Assembly: GCA_964421085.1 (NCBI GenBank) | Contig: CAYQVO010000002.1 | Coordinates: forward strand, 1-64,000 | DNA length: 64,000 bases | Direction: 5' to 3' | DNA from: CAYQVO01 sp964421085 | GTDB taxonomy: Bacteria; Bdellovibrionota_C; UBA2361; CAYQVO01 | In this document: piece by piece, positions 53,377-61,754 of the stretch | How positions within the stretch are numbered: position 1 is the first letter of the stretch | Layout: every line of letters starts with the position of its first letter | The notes under the pieces: generated by a model | Database searches by the model: none | What the model saw: only the letters and a program-made list of their open reading frames with translations | What the model was told of the DNA's origin: nothing | Translations under genes and position numbers: made by a program

Positions 53377-54730
53377 ACTCTTTCATCTTGTATAGAAGCG
53401 CACGGTGGCTTATCTCGAGCACCTTTGCCGCGTGCGTCCGGTTCCCTCTCGTTTTCTTCAGCGCCCTTCGTATTAGTGAAATCTCCAGTTCCTTCGTCAT
53501 ATTCTTGATGGAAAGATTATCACCGGCGACGAGATCCTGCAGTGCGTGCGTCTCAGGTCTCTCCGCATTCTTTACGTTATCAGGCAGAGCGTCCCTCTCG
53601 ATTTCCGGACCCTCGGACATGACAAGCGCCCGCTCGATGCAGTTCTCGAGTTCGCGCACGTTTCCCTTCCACGCGCACTGCTGAAGCTGATGTTCGACAT
53701 CCCTGCTGAGCTTCTTCGGACTGATCCCGAGCCGCTTCGCATGCTTCTTTACGAAAAAAGCAGCCAGAGGAAGGACGTCTCCCTTTCGCTCCCGAAGGGG
53801 CGGAATATGCAGCGCAACTACATTGAGACGATAATAAAGATCCTCGCGGAACCGCCCCGCTTTTATGTCGGACTCGAGGTCTCTCAAGGTGGCTGCAATT
53901 ATGCGGACATCGATATTGACGGTCCTTTCTTCTCCGACCGGCTGGATCTGCCGCTCCTGAAGGGCGCGGAGCACTTTAACCTGAAGATGAAGAGGCATTT
54001 CCCCGATCTCATCGAGGAAAACGGTGCCTCCATCCGCTTCTTCGAGCAGCCCCTTCTTGTCACGGACGGCATCCGTGAAAGACCCTCTCTTATAACCGAA
54101 AAGTTCAGCCTCGAGCAGGTTCTCCGGTATCGCTCCGCAGTTTATCGCAATGAACGGTTTGTTCCTGCGGGGAGAATTGTTGTGAATGGCGCGCGCGATC
54201 AGTTCCTTGCCCGTTCCTGATTCACCTGTTATCAGCACGGTCGTATTGTAGTTGGAGAGCCGCTGGACCAGGTCGAAAATCTCGTGCATCCTGGCGCTTT
54301 CCGCCACAATGCTGCTGAACCCCGGCTTCCTCGTCTCACGGCCCGCGGTCGCAGCGGAATCACGCCCTTCGCGGAGGTTTCTCTTCTGAACAATCAGAGA
54401 GATTGCAGGTGCTGTATACGGTTCCTCGATAAAATCATATACGCCGAGCGAAAGGCTCCTGAGCGCAAGCTCCCGCTGTGCCGGCGCCGACATCGCTATG
54501 CATGTGGTGTCAGGAAGGAATGACTTGAGGAACGCAAAGTCGTCGTGCGAACCAAGAGTAATTTCGAAAAAAAGAAAATCAAAATCCAGTGTACGGCGGA
54601 GATCCAGAGCCTGCTGAATAGAGCCCGCTGTCTGAACCTGCAGACCCTGAACGGTCAGGTGATGAAGTACCGGCTGAAGCGCGCTGCGCACAGGGGTGAC
54701 AAAAAGTATGGGCGGTCGCTCGCTGTTCAT
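53360..54730 (-). CDS. NtrC-family sigma-54-type regulator with altered receiver and GAFTGA loop
   Basis: 456 residues from ATG 54730. The receiver (about 1-120) has Glu (FFEITL) where the phosphorylated Asp is expected. The AAA+ domain (about 140-375) has GESGTGKE (Walker A), FLDEIGEM (Walker B) and FREDLYYRLNV (arginine finger region). The sigma-54 contact loop, normally GAFTGA, reads GSFTDA. A Fis-type helix-turn-helix ends the protein (RNRTHAAKVLEISHRALLYKMKEYGI). Such proteins switch on sigma-54 genes. It is 10 bases downstream of a prepilin peptidase gene, so pilus genes are plausible targets. Confidence 0.9.
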   Translation of the reverse strand: MNSERPPILFVTPVRSALQPVLHHLTVQGLQVQTAGSIQQALDLRRTLDFDFLFFEITLGSHDDFAFLKSFLPDTTCIAMSAPAQRELALRSLSLGVYDFIEEPYTAPAISLIVQKRNLREGRDSAATAGRETRKPGFSSIVAESARMHEIFDLVQRLSNYNTTVLITGESGTGKELIARAIHNNSPRRNKPFIAINCGAIPENLLEAELFGYKRGSFTDAVRDKKGLLEEADGGTVFLDEIGEMPLHLQVKVLRALQERQIQPVGEERTVNIDVRIIAATLRDLESDIKAGRFREDLYYRLNVVALHIPPLRERKGDVLPLAAFFVKKHAKRLGISPKKLSRDVEHQLQQCAWKGNVRELENCIERALVMSEGPEIERDALPDNVKNAERPETHALQDLVAGDNLSIKNMTKELEISLIRRALKKTRGNRTHAAKVLEISHRALLYKMKEYGIRD

Positions 54731-54740
54731 AAAACCCGGT

Positions 54741-55625
54741 TTATGCAACTGGCGGTAGAAAGCTGTCTATAATCCAGAAGATGAGGTCTGTCCCTGTGAA
54801 GATGTAAAGCGTGGCTGCTGTGGTAAGATACGGGCCGAACGGAATGGCTGATGAAAGCTTCCTGCCTCCGAAGATAACCAGGGCAACCCCGAGAATCGAA
54901 CCAATAAGGGAACCGACAAAGATTGTGTAAAGGACAGCTTCAGGGCCGAAAAGGATACCGGTGAAAAGGAGAAGCTTCACGTCGCCAAGACCAAGACCTT
55001 CCCGTCTTCGTATGAATTTATAGAGGACATAGATGAAATAAAGTAAACCCGCACCGCAGAAAATTCCGAGCATGGATTCAAGCGCCGTGGATGCGATGGG
55101 CGGGTCGAATGTGTGAAAGAAGTCGTTCCATATGATGATAACACCGGCAGAGATGGAACCGCGGATAGAAAGCTCGTCAGGGATGACATAATAATCGAAG
55201 TCGATGAAGGTGATCACCAAAAACAGGCAGATGACAATGAAAATAACAGCCGCGGTGGGGGTAAGACCAAAGCGGAGAACTGTCGCAAGCGCAAAGAGCC
55301 CTGTAAGAAGTTCGAGAACGGGATAGCGGAACGGAATTACGGATTTGCAGGATCCGCACTTTCCGCCGAGCATAAGCCAGCTCAGCACGGGAATATTTTC
55401 GTACCACCGAAGCTGATGGTTGCATACAGGGCAGAACGAGCGCGAAGGCTTCGCAATGCTAATGTCTTTCCTCATTCGTGAAAGTATTTCAACCGCTTCT
55501 TCACCCTCCTCCGCACTGTACCATCTGTCGAGTCTGCTCAGCGGGATCCGGTATATGCAGACGCTGAGGAAGCTTCCGATTATGAGGCCAAGAGCAAAGA
55601 CGAGTAAGTTAATTAAGATTTCCAC
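54741..55625 (-). CDS. pilD: Type IV prepilin peptidase/N-methyltransferase
   Basis: 294 residues with eight or so hydrophobic segments. GSFLSVCIYRIP at the N-terminus, a CPVC...CGSC zinc module (about 75-105), and the two catalytic Asp regions FIDFDYYVIPDE and GLGLGDVKLL identify a GspO/PilD (A24A) enzyme with its N-methyltransferase part. It cleaves and methylates prepilins at the inner membrane. As the only prepilin peptidase in the window it may process the Flp, TadE-like and any type II/IV pseudopilins. It precedes the NtrC-family regulator in one operon. Confidence 0.93.
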   Translation of the reverse strand: MEILINLLVFALGLIIGSFLSVCIYRIPLSRLDRWYSAEEGEEAVEILSRMRKDISIAKPSRSFCPVCNHQLRWYENIPVLSWLMLGGKCGSCKSVIPFRYPVLELLTGLFALATVLRFGLTPTAAVIFIVICLFLVITFIDFDYYVIPDELSIRGSISAGVIIIWNDFFHTFDPPIASTALESMLGIFCGAGLLYFIYVLYKFIRRREGLGLGDVKLLLFTGILFGPEAVLYTIFVGSLIGSILGVALVIFGGRKLSSAIPFGPYLTTAATLYIFTGTDLIFWIIDSFLPPVA

Positions 55626-55690
55626 GCCGGGCTTCTCCGCAAAAACTGCGAGACATGAAAAGATTGCATACTTATATTCAATCTAAGTGG

Positions 55691-55804
55691 GGGGTTGCAC
55701 AAGGGGAATGTAGACAGAAAACCGCGCAATCGACCCCTGCTGTTGAATTGGGAGGCTGCACAAGGTGCAATGTAGAAGGAAAGCGGCGCGATCTACCCCT
55801 GCTG
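55691..55804. repeat. Imperfect direct repeat (about 50 bp, two copies) at the end of mlaC
   Basis: Two copies about 61 bases apart, at 55691-55743 and 55752-55804, share TTGCACAAGG/CTGCACAAGG, AATGTAG, AGAAA/GGAAA, GCGC, and CCCCTGCTG with one indel. The second copy includes the last codons and stop of mlaC, so the first looks like a duplicate of the mlaC 3' end. The CACAAGGTG stretch gives small hairpins. No T-run follows. Confidence 0.75.
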
Positions 55805-56410
55805 GCTCTTCACCTTTTCGCGGAGTTTCTTCATCATCCCCTCGAATTTCTCTTTCCGGATGATGCCTGCGAATTCGTTTCTGTAGTTCGAAACGAGCCC
55901 GATATTCTCGATAATCACATCATACACGCGCCACTCGCCTTTCGCATTGAGAAGCTTGTAATCGATCGGGAAGGTGTCGCCATTGTTCTTTACCGTTGTC
56001 CGGACAAGCGCCTTTGGAGCCTCCACAGTCTCGCTGTTTATCTGGACCATGCCGGGCTTGATTGTCTCAATTTTTGAAAGGTATGTGCGGGCCAGAAGAT
56101 CGGAGAAAACGGAAACAAACTCCTCCTGCTCTTTTTCAGTGCGCTCATTCCATGCCGCCCCGAGCGATCTCTGCGACATTTCACGGAAATCGAATCTGGG
56201 ATTGATCAGTTCGCGAAGCTTTGCCCTTCTGGCTGCGGTGTTCTCTTTTCCCGGAAACTGATCGACGACCTTGATTATCTGATCGATTGTCTCTTTGATT
56301 TCGGTAAGGGGAGAAGGGCCGCCTGCTGCCGTCTGGGCGAACGAGGACGGGCTCCAGAGAAGAAGCCCCGCAAATGCTGCCAAAACCGAAAAATACCTCA
56401 TGCTCTTCAT
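55793..56410 (-). CDS. mlaC: Phospholipid transport periplasmic protein MlaC
   Basis: 205 residues with a signal peptide ending near SSFA. The MlaC/Ttg2D domain is recognisable (NPRFDFREMSQRSLGAAW, then FVSVFSDLLARTYLSKI and DYKLLNAKGEWRVYDV). MlaC carries phospholipid across the periplasm between the outer membrane and the MlaFED complex. It is the last gene of mlaEFDC, 15 bases after mlaD. An imperfect repeat covers its 3' end. Confidence 0.93.
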   Translation of the reverse strand: MKSMRYFSVLAAFAGLLLWSPSSFAQTAAGGPSPLTEIKETIDQIIKVVDQFPGKENTAARRAKLRELINPRFDFREMSQRSLGAAWNERTEKEQEEFVSVFSDLLARTYLSKIETIKPGMVQINSETVEAPKALVRTTVKNNGDTFPIDYKLLNAKGEWRVYDVIIENIGLVSNYRNEFAGIIRKEKFEGMMKKLREKVKSQQG

Positions 56411-56425
56411 ACGATTATTCCTTGA

Positions 56426-56935
56426 TTATTCGTTGTTGTTCTTCTCGCCGCCCAGGCTATGGACTATCTTTCCGATAATATCCTCAATATCTACCACAGA
56501 TTCGGTCTCCGACATACGTTCACCCGGATCTACATAGGTATCTGAAGATCCACGGGATATTTTGACGTACCTGTCGCCGATAATTCCCTTTGTCCGAATG
56601 GACGCGATGTCGTCGCTCCTCACTTTAAACCCCTTGTCAATGCGGAGCGTGACGAGTGCCATTGGATCCTTGAGGTTGATTGCGGCGACTTCGCCAATGG
56701 GCACGCCGGCAACTTCGACAGAGGCTCCGTACTTGAGTCCGGATATATTGTCGAATTCGGCGACTATATCATATTTGCCTGTGTTCCACAGTTCCACCCC
56801 GGCAAGGCCGACAGCAAGGTAGGCAATTGCTGCAACGCCAACCATGGTAAAAAGGCCGACAAAGAACTCCAGCGAGAAAGAGCGGCTGGGCAGCTCCTGC
56901 TTTATCTCAGTTTCATTGGATTCTAATTGGTCCAT
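56426..56935 (-). CDS. mlaD: Phospholipid transport MCE-domain protein MlaD
   Basis: 169 residues from ATG 56935, preceded by GGAAG; a GTG at 56947 is also in frame. One membrane helix (SLEFFVGLFTMVGVAAIAYLAV) is followed by a single MCE domain (VAEFDNISGLKYGASVEVAGVPIGEV...IRTKGIIGDRYVKI). MlaD hexamers form the lipid channel on top of MlaFE. It overlaps mlaF by 23 bases. Confidence 0.93.
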   Translation of the reverse strand: MDQLESNETEIKQELPSRSFSLEFFVGLFTMVGVAAIAYLAVGLAGVELWNTGKYDIVAEFDNISGLKYGASVEVAGVPIGEVAAINLKDPMALVTLRIDKGFKVRSDDIASIRTKGIIGDRYVKISRGSSDTYVDPGERMSETESVVDIEDIIGKIVHSLGGEKNNNE

Positions 56936-57662
56936 GTACACTTCCACTCAAAAACTGCTGCACGGCAGGGTTCCGGGACGCCATCAGTTCCTTCGGTGTT
57001 CCTTCTTCAGCCAGCTCTCCGTTGAGAAGCATCGCCACTCTGTCGGAGACCTGAAACACCTCGGGAATTTCATGGCTGATTACAACACCAGTGAAACCCC
57101 ACTTTGCTTTGCATTCGTTAATTAAATCGTAAACCTCCTGTCCCACCAGCGGGTCAAGTCCGGTGTTCGGTTCGTCGAAGAGCAGAACCGAAGGCTCGGT
57201 AACAAGCGCGCGCGCCATTCCCACACGCTTCCTCACTCCAAGAGGGATCTCCTGCGGGTGCTTCAACGTGAGGTTTTCAAGGCTCAGGCTTTCGAGCATG
57301 TACATAACGCGGCGATGTGTTTCCGCGCGCCCCAGCTTCAGACGCTCGCGAAGGGGAAACGCGACATTGTCATACACTGAAAGCGAATCGAGAAGCGCCG
57401 CCGACTGAAAAAGAATTCCGAGCCTGGCGCGAATGTCGTTTCGCCGCGCTTCTGTCCGTGCGCGGGTGATATTCTCACCGCCCACGAAGATCTCTCCTTC
57501 ATCAGGAGCGAGAATTCCCATGATGAGCTTGAGCAGCACGGACTTTCCGACACCGCTGGGACCGACAACGGCGGTAGTTTTGCCGGGCTCGATTTCGAGG
57601 CTGACATTTTTCAGCACCTGTTGAGGCCCGAAAGATTTTGAAACATTGCGGACAGTGATCAT
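56913..57662 (-). CDS. mlaF: Phospholipid transport ATPase MlaF with atypical ABC signature
   Basis: 249 residues. Walker A GPSGVGKSVLL, Q-loop LGILFQSAALLDSL (the SAALLDSL wording is typical of MlaF), Walker B VLLFDEPNTGLDP, and H-loop VISHE. In place of the LSGGQ signature there is EIPLGVRKRVG: Ser is Pro and one Gly is Leu. The C-terminal tail ends GPIRIQ, as in MlaF proteins. It drives MlaEFD lipid transport. It lies 18 bases downstream of mlaE and overlaps mlaD. Confidence 0.92.
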   Translation of the reverse strand: MITVRNVSKSFGPQQVLKNVSLEIEPGKTTAVVGPSGVGKSVLLKLIMGILAPDEGEIFVGGENITRARTEARRNDIRARLGILFQSAALLDSLSVYDNVAFPLRERLKLGRAETHRRVMYMLESLSLENLTLKHPQEIPLGVRKRVGMARALVTEPSVLLFDEPNTGLDPLVGQEVYDLINECKAKWGFTGVVISHEIPEVFQVSDRVAMLLNGELAEEGTPKELMASRNPAVQQFLSGSVHGPIRIQ

Positions 57663-57680
57663 CGTGGCAGTCTCTCGAGC

Positions 57681-58490
57681 CTATTCCATGAAAATCCGTG
57701 TAAGAATGCTTGTCAGGAAGTAATCGACAACGAGCACTGCGACGGAAGATGTTACCACCGACTGAGTGGTTGCTTTGTTGACGCCGACTGCGCCAAAGCC
57801 GCACTGATAGCCTTTGTAGCAGCTCACCCAGCCGAGTATGAACCCGAAAACGACGGCTTTAATGAGGCCGGAATAGATGTCAGTCGCTGTTACCGCTGAG
57901 TAAATCTGAGTCATGAATGTACCGGGGCTTACGCCGAGCAGTCCTGTGGTGACCAGAAACCCGCCAAAGATTCCGATGACATTGAAAACGGACGCGAGCA
58001 GCGGCATGACGATTACAGACGCGAGAAGGCGGGGAGCCATGAGGTATTTCATGGGATCCACGGCCATCGAGCGAAGGGCGTCGATCTGCTCTGTTATTTT
58101 CATGATGCCGAGTTCCGCGGTCATCGCGGACCCCGCGCGGCCAATCACCATCAGCGCAGTAAGCACAGGACCAAGCTCACGAATAAGTGCGAGAGCCACG
58201 GCAGACCCGGTAAACGCAGTCGCCCCGAATTTTGCGAGGCTGTACTCGCTCTGCACTCCGAGCACGGCTCCGGTAAAAATCGCGATGAGAATAATGACCA
58301 GGGATGAATTTACACCGATCTGCATCATCTGTGTGAGCAGGAGCGACAGGCGAAAAGGTGGAGTGAAGACTGCTATCAGGGCTTTCCAGAGAAAAATCCA
58401 GGCGCGCCCCCAGGCGCTTGTGAACCGGACAATGGCATCGCCCAGCCTTTCGCAGAAGGCGAATGCCGGTATGGAGGACACTTTCATCAA
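57681..58490 (-). CDS. mlaE: Phospholipid transport permease MlaE
   Basis: 269 residues with five or six hydrophobic segments and the conserved TGAVLGVQ, RELGPVLTALMVIGRAGSAMTAELG and EQIDALRSMAVDP motifs of MlaE/YrbE. It forms the membrane part of the retrograde/anterograde phospholipid transporter. It heads the operon mlaEFDC and lies 6 bases downstream of the rlmE stop, so rlmE may be cotranscribed. Confidence 0.94.
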   Translation of the reverse strand: MMKVSSIPAFAFCERLGDAIVRFTSAWGRAWIFLWKALIAVFTPPFRLSLLLTQMMQIGVNSSLVIILIAIFTGAVLGVQSEYSLAKFGATAFTGSAVALALIRELGPVLTALMVIGRAGSAMTAELGIMKITEQIDALRSMAVDPMKYLMAPRLLASVIVMPLLASVFNVIGIFGGFLVTTGLLGVSPGTFMTQIYSAVTATDIYSGLIKAVVFGFILGWVSCYKGYQCGFGAVGVNKATTQSVVTSSVAVLVVDYFLTSILTRIFME

Positions 58491-58496
58491 CTTCTA

Positions 58497-59096
58497 CTAT
58501 CCTTTATATGAACTGCAGATAATGTAAAATTCGTTCGATGTCCTGCGCGAGGCTTCAAGCTCCGCGCGCGAGACTTTCGCGAACATCTTCTGCACCTGCT
58601 TTACGTACTGGTCCGCTCCCGCATTCTTGAACATCTTTATGACAGCAGACCCGCCCCGTGCAAGACACATGCGGCATGCGGCCAGCGCCATGCTGCCGCA
58701 GTCGAGGGTTGCCTGCTCGTCAGCTTCACGAATTCCTGTAAGCTTTGGAGCCAGATCCGAAAGCAGTACATCGAAAAGTCCTGAAGACGCCTTAAGGCAC
58801 TGTTGAAGTGTCTGTTGAGAAGCCGCATCTCCCTGCAGAGTAATGACGTTGGATTCCCGCAGATATTCGGTTTTAACCATATCAACACCAACCACAATAC
58901 CTCTCTCGCCGGTGTATTGCGATGCAACCTGCAGCCATCCGCCCGGCCAGCACCCCAGATCGAGGATCCTCATGCCGGGTTTAATAAGCTTATATTTTTT
59001 TTGAGCTTCGACAAGCTTATATGAGGCCCGAGAGCGATATCCGTGCTCTTTTGCCTCGCTGTAAAAGCGATCTTTTCTATTGTATTTGCCCGGCAT
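58497..59096 (-). CDS. rlmE: 23S rRNA 2'-O-methyltransferase RlmE (FtsJ)
   Basis: 199 residues from the ATG at 59096 (MPGKYNRKDRFY), the usual start point of the family; the open frame extends further to 59183. Catalytic K-D-K-E tetrad: Lys in RSRASYKL, Asp in LLSDLAPK, Lys in VIKMF, Glu in the SNEFY segment. The SAM motif is LDLGCWPGGW. It methylates U2552 of 23S rRNA in the ribosomal A-loop. It lies upstream of mlaE on the same strand and divergent from the 37-residue peptide. Confidence 0.93.
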   Translation of the reverse strand: MPGKYNRKDRFYSEAKEHGYRSRASYKLVEAQKKYKLIKPGMRILDLGCWPGGWLQVASQYTGERGIVVGVDMVKTEYLRESNVITLQGDAASQQTLQQCLKASSGLFDVLLSDLAPKLTGIREADEQATLDCGSMALAACRMCLARGGSAVIKMFKNAGADQYVKQVQKMFAKVSRAELEASRRTSNEFYIICSSYKG

Positions 59097-59161
59097 GTCG
59101 GCGGGCATTGTCGCATTATGAAAATCGACCTGCAAATAAACGGCGTTTGCAATTTTCCATA

Positions 59162-59190
59162 TTGAGACTTCCACTTGTCTCATATATAGA
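59162..59190 (+). promoter_or_regulatory. Candidate promoter with overlapping inverted-repeat operator
   Basis: TTGAGA (59162-59167), 17-base spacer, TATAGA (59185-59190). The perfect dyad TGAGAC-N8-GTCTCA (59163-59168 and 59177-59182) overlaps the -35 and spacer, where a repressor would block polymerase. A transcript would begin near 59197, 33 bases before the small peptide ATG. Confidence 0.5.
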
Positions 59191-59229
59191 AATATTATCG
59201 AAACGGAGAAGAATAAAAGGGGAACAACA

Positions 59230-59343
59230 ATGCTTCAAAATCTTTCATTGATGCTCGATTTACTCGCCGCCGCAGTGACTGTTGCCTACCTTGGAAAACT
59301 GGTGCTCGAAGCTTTTCTCGGCGCAACCCGTCAGCAGGGGTAG
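59230..59343 (+). CDS. Small single-pass membrane peptide (37 aa)
   Basis: ATG 59230 to TAG 59343, too short for standard gene callers. AGGGGA lies 7 bases upstream. The peptide is mostly hydrophobic from residue 4 to 31 (Leu, Ala, Val with Tyr20, Lys23 and Glu27) and ends in GATRQQG, so one membrane helix is likely. A promoter with an operator-like dyad precedes it. It lies 51 bases upstream of the helicase gene on the same strand. Small regulatory membrane peptide or type I-toxin-like peptide are both possible; no antisense partner is obvious. Confidence 0.6.
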   Translation: MLQNLSLMLDLLAAAVTVAYLGKLVLEAFLGATRQQG

Positions 59344-59394
59344 GCGGCACCGCGTTTTGTGTACGTTCGAGACTAAAGGTGCGAATATAACAGT

Positions 59395-61695
59395 GTGACT
59401 ATTTCGCATCTGCAAAGCCTGAACCCGGCCCAAATCGAGGCCGTTGAACATAAAGACGGGCCCATACTCGTTCTCGCCGGGGCTGGAACCGGCAAAACGC
59501 GTGTCCTTACCAACCGTATCGCCAATCTGGTGCTCGAACACAAGGTTCCGCCCTGGCAGATTTTCGCCGTCACATTCACGAACAAAGCCACCGAGGAGAT
59601 GCAGAAGCGGCTGCGGTCAATGCTTGGCAATGATGCAGACGACCTCTGGATTTCGACCTTCCATTCGGCGGCGTTGCGGATTCTTCGCCGGCATCATCAG
59701 GAACTGGGGTTCACATCCCGATTTTCGGTTTACGACGAGCAGGATTCGAGAACTTTGGTGAAAAACCTGCTCAAGGAGCTTGGTTTTGACGCAAAAAAGA
59801 AAGCGCCTCAGGCTTTCCTATCGAGGATCGATCGGCTGAAAGGAGACTACATCCTTCCGTCTGAATTCAAAAAAAACGCATCGGGCAGGGAGCAGCGTGA
59901 CGCGGTGGTCTACGAGGAATATCAAAGAGCACTCTTCCGTTCGGATGCGATGGATTTCGGCGACCTCCTGATGCATGCCGTCACTCTGCTCACGAAGTTT
60001 CCGGCGCTTCTTGAAAGCTACAGGCGAAAAATCCGGTATGTACTCGTTGACGAGTATCAGGACACGAATCATGTGCAGTACCTCTTCCTTACTCTGCTTG
60101 CAAAGCCGAGGAACAACGTCCTTGTGGTGGGCGACGATGACCAGGCGATTTATTCCTTCCGGGGGGCGAGCATCCGGAACATTCTTGATTTCGAAAAGGA
60201 CTTCCCCGGTGCGAAGGTCGTAAGGCTTGAAGAAAATTACCGGTCAACGTCGGTCATACTTCATGCGGCAAACGAGGTGATTGCGCAGAATACGCAGCGC
60301 AAGGGAAAGGGTCTCTGGACCGGACATGAAGGAGGAGAGTTGATCCGACTTTTTGCCGGTTATGATGAAACCGACGAAGCGTCGTTTGTCTGCGGGGAGA
60401 TCAAAAAGCAGCAGGGACTCATGTCGTCATTCCGCGACATAGCCGTCTTTTACCGCACCAATGCTCAGTCGCGCGCGCTTGAAGAGTCGCTGCTGAACCA
60501 CCGCATTCCTTACCGTATATTCGGAGGAATGAAGTTTTATGAGCGGAAAGAAATCAAAGACGTCCTTGCGTATCTTCGCCTGCTGCTGAATCAGGCAGAC
60601 AGGGAGGCTTTTATGCGCATTGTAAATACTCCCGCCCGGGGAATCGGCCCGAAAACAGTCGAGGGAGTAGTGGAATTTGCAGATGAGAATAATATTTCTC
60701 TTCTTGCCGCAGCACGCGAGCTGTCAAAAAGACAGAAAGGACTCCATGTTTTTACCTCCCTTATGGATCTTGCGAATACAGCCCTCTCTTCCGGTTCTGT
60801 CGTAGACCTGATTGATCTGATTCTCGATAAGTCTGGTTATCTCAAGAGCCTGATGGAAATGAAGGATCCTGTCGCCGAATCAAGGGTCGAGAACCTGAAG
60901 GAGCTCCGCGGCGTGGCTTTTGCTCTGCTGCAGCAGCAGAAAGACCTTGCTCCGCTGGAACAGCTTCAGGTTTTTCTCGACAGAATCGCGCTCACAACTT
61001 CGAGCGAGAATCCGCAGAACGGGAACGGCAACGGCAACGAGAGTGATTATGTATCTTTGATGACACTGCATCTTGCGAAGGGGCTCGAGTTTCCCGTCGT
61101 GTTTCTGACAGGCATGGAGGAAGGGCTTCTTCCCCACTACCGCTCAATTGGTGAAGAGTGCGCGATCGAAGAAGAGCGGAGGCTGTGCTACGTCGGCATC
61201 ACAAGGGCCATGCGGAAGCTCTTCCTGACCAGAGCAAATACACGCGGGATGTTTGCGGGAGATGACGGAGGGCTTTCTACGGGCTACTACCGGTATGCAA
61301 GCCGGTTCCTTAACGATCTTCCGAAAGAAACGCTGAGCGAAGAGAGTTCTGCTTTCCTTGAAGCGAGAGACCCGTGGGAACTCGAGGATCTGCTGCTGGA
61401 TGCAGCTGAGTCCGGCTCAAAGCTTTCGCCTGTTTCTTTTCAGGCCGGGGAAAAGCCGGCGAAAGAAAAGAGGCCGGCGCGGAAAAAGACATATGCTGCG
61501 ACGGAAGTTCCGAAAAACCTTGTGTCGGGAAGCCGAGTGTCCCATCCGGCGTTCGGGAAAGGCATTGTGGACAGAGTCGAGGGAGACCCTGACGACCAGG
61601 CGGGGATGGCTGTTATCACTGTGCAGTTCGATGATTTCGAAGAACCTATGAAGCTTGTTCACAAGTGGTCGAGACTTTCACTTGCCGAGAAGTAG
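59395..61695 (+). CDS. pcrA: ATP-dependent DNA helicase PcrA/UvrD
   Basis: 766 residues from GTG 59395. All SF1A motifs are present: LNPAQIEAV (Q motif), GAGTGKTRVL (I), TFTNKA (Ia), DEYQDTN (II), GDDDQAIYSFRGA (III), RLEENYRS (IV), TLHLAKGLEFPVV (V) and RLCYVGITRAM (VI). The C-terminal 60 residues form the Tudor-like tail (SRVSHPAFGKGIVDRVEGD) of PcrA/UvrD. The helicase acts in nucleotide excision and mismatch repair and removes stalled polymerase and recombination intermediates. A short hairpin (TAGTGC/GCACTA) overlaps its stop. Confidence 0.95.
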   Translation: MTISHLQSLNPAQIEAVEHKDGPILVLAGAGTGKTRVLTNRIANLVLEHKVPPWQIFAVTFTNKATEEMQKRLRSMLGNDADDLWISTFHSAALRILRRHHQELGFTSRFSVYDEQDSRTLVKNLLKELGFDAKKKAPQAFLSRIDRLKGDYILPSEFKKNASGREQRDAVVYEEYQRALFRSDAMDFGDLLMHAVTLLTKFPALLESYRRKIRYVLVDEYQDTNHVQYLFLTLLAKPRNNVLVVGDDDQAIYSFRGASIRNILDFEKDFPGAKVVRLEENYRSTSVILHAANEVIAQNTQRKGKGLWTGHEGGELIRLFAGYDETDEASFVCGEIKKQQGLMSSFRDIAVFYRTNAQSRALEESLLNHRIPYRIFGGMKFYERKEIKDVLAYLRLLLNQADREAFMRIVNTPARGIGPKTVEGVVEFADENNISLLAAARELSKRQKGLHVFTSLMDLANTALSSGSVVDLIDLILDKSGYLKSLMEMKDPVAESRVENLKELRGVAFALLQQQKDLAPLEQLQVFLDRIALTTSSENPQNGNGNGNESDYVSLMTLHLAKGLEFPVVFLTGMEEGLLPHYRSIGEECAIEEERRLCYVGITRAMRKLFLTRANTRGMFAGDDGGLSTGYYRYASRFLNDLPKETLSEESSAFLEARDPWELEDLLLDAAESGSKLSPVSFQAGEKPAKEKRPARKKTYAATEVPKNLVSGSRVSHPAFGKGIVDRVEGDPDDQAGMAVITVQFDDFEEPMKLVHKWSRLSLAEK

Positions 61696-61754
61696 TGCCG
61701 TGGCAGCACTATTCCCCGAAGCCTTGCAGGTCAGGCGCCGGGATCTCCCCTTTT

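Noticed and set aside
61693..61711. Hairpin TAGTGC/GCACTA at the helicase stop as a terminator
   Set aside because: Only six base pairs with two T following; too weak to call.
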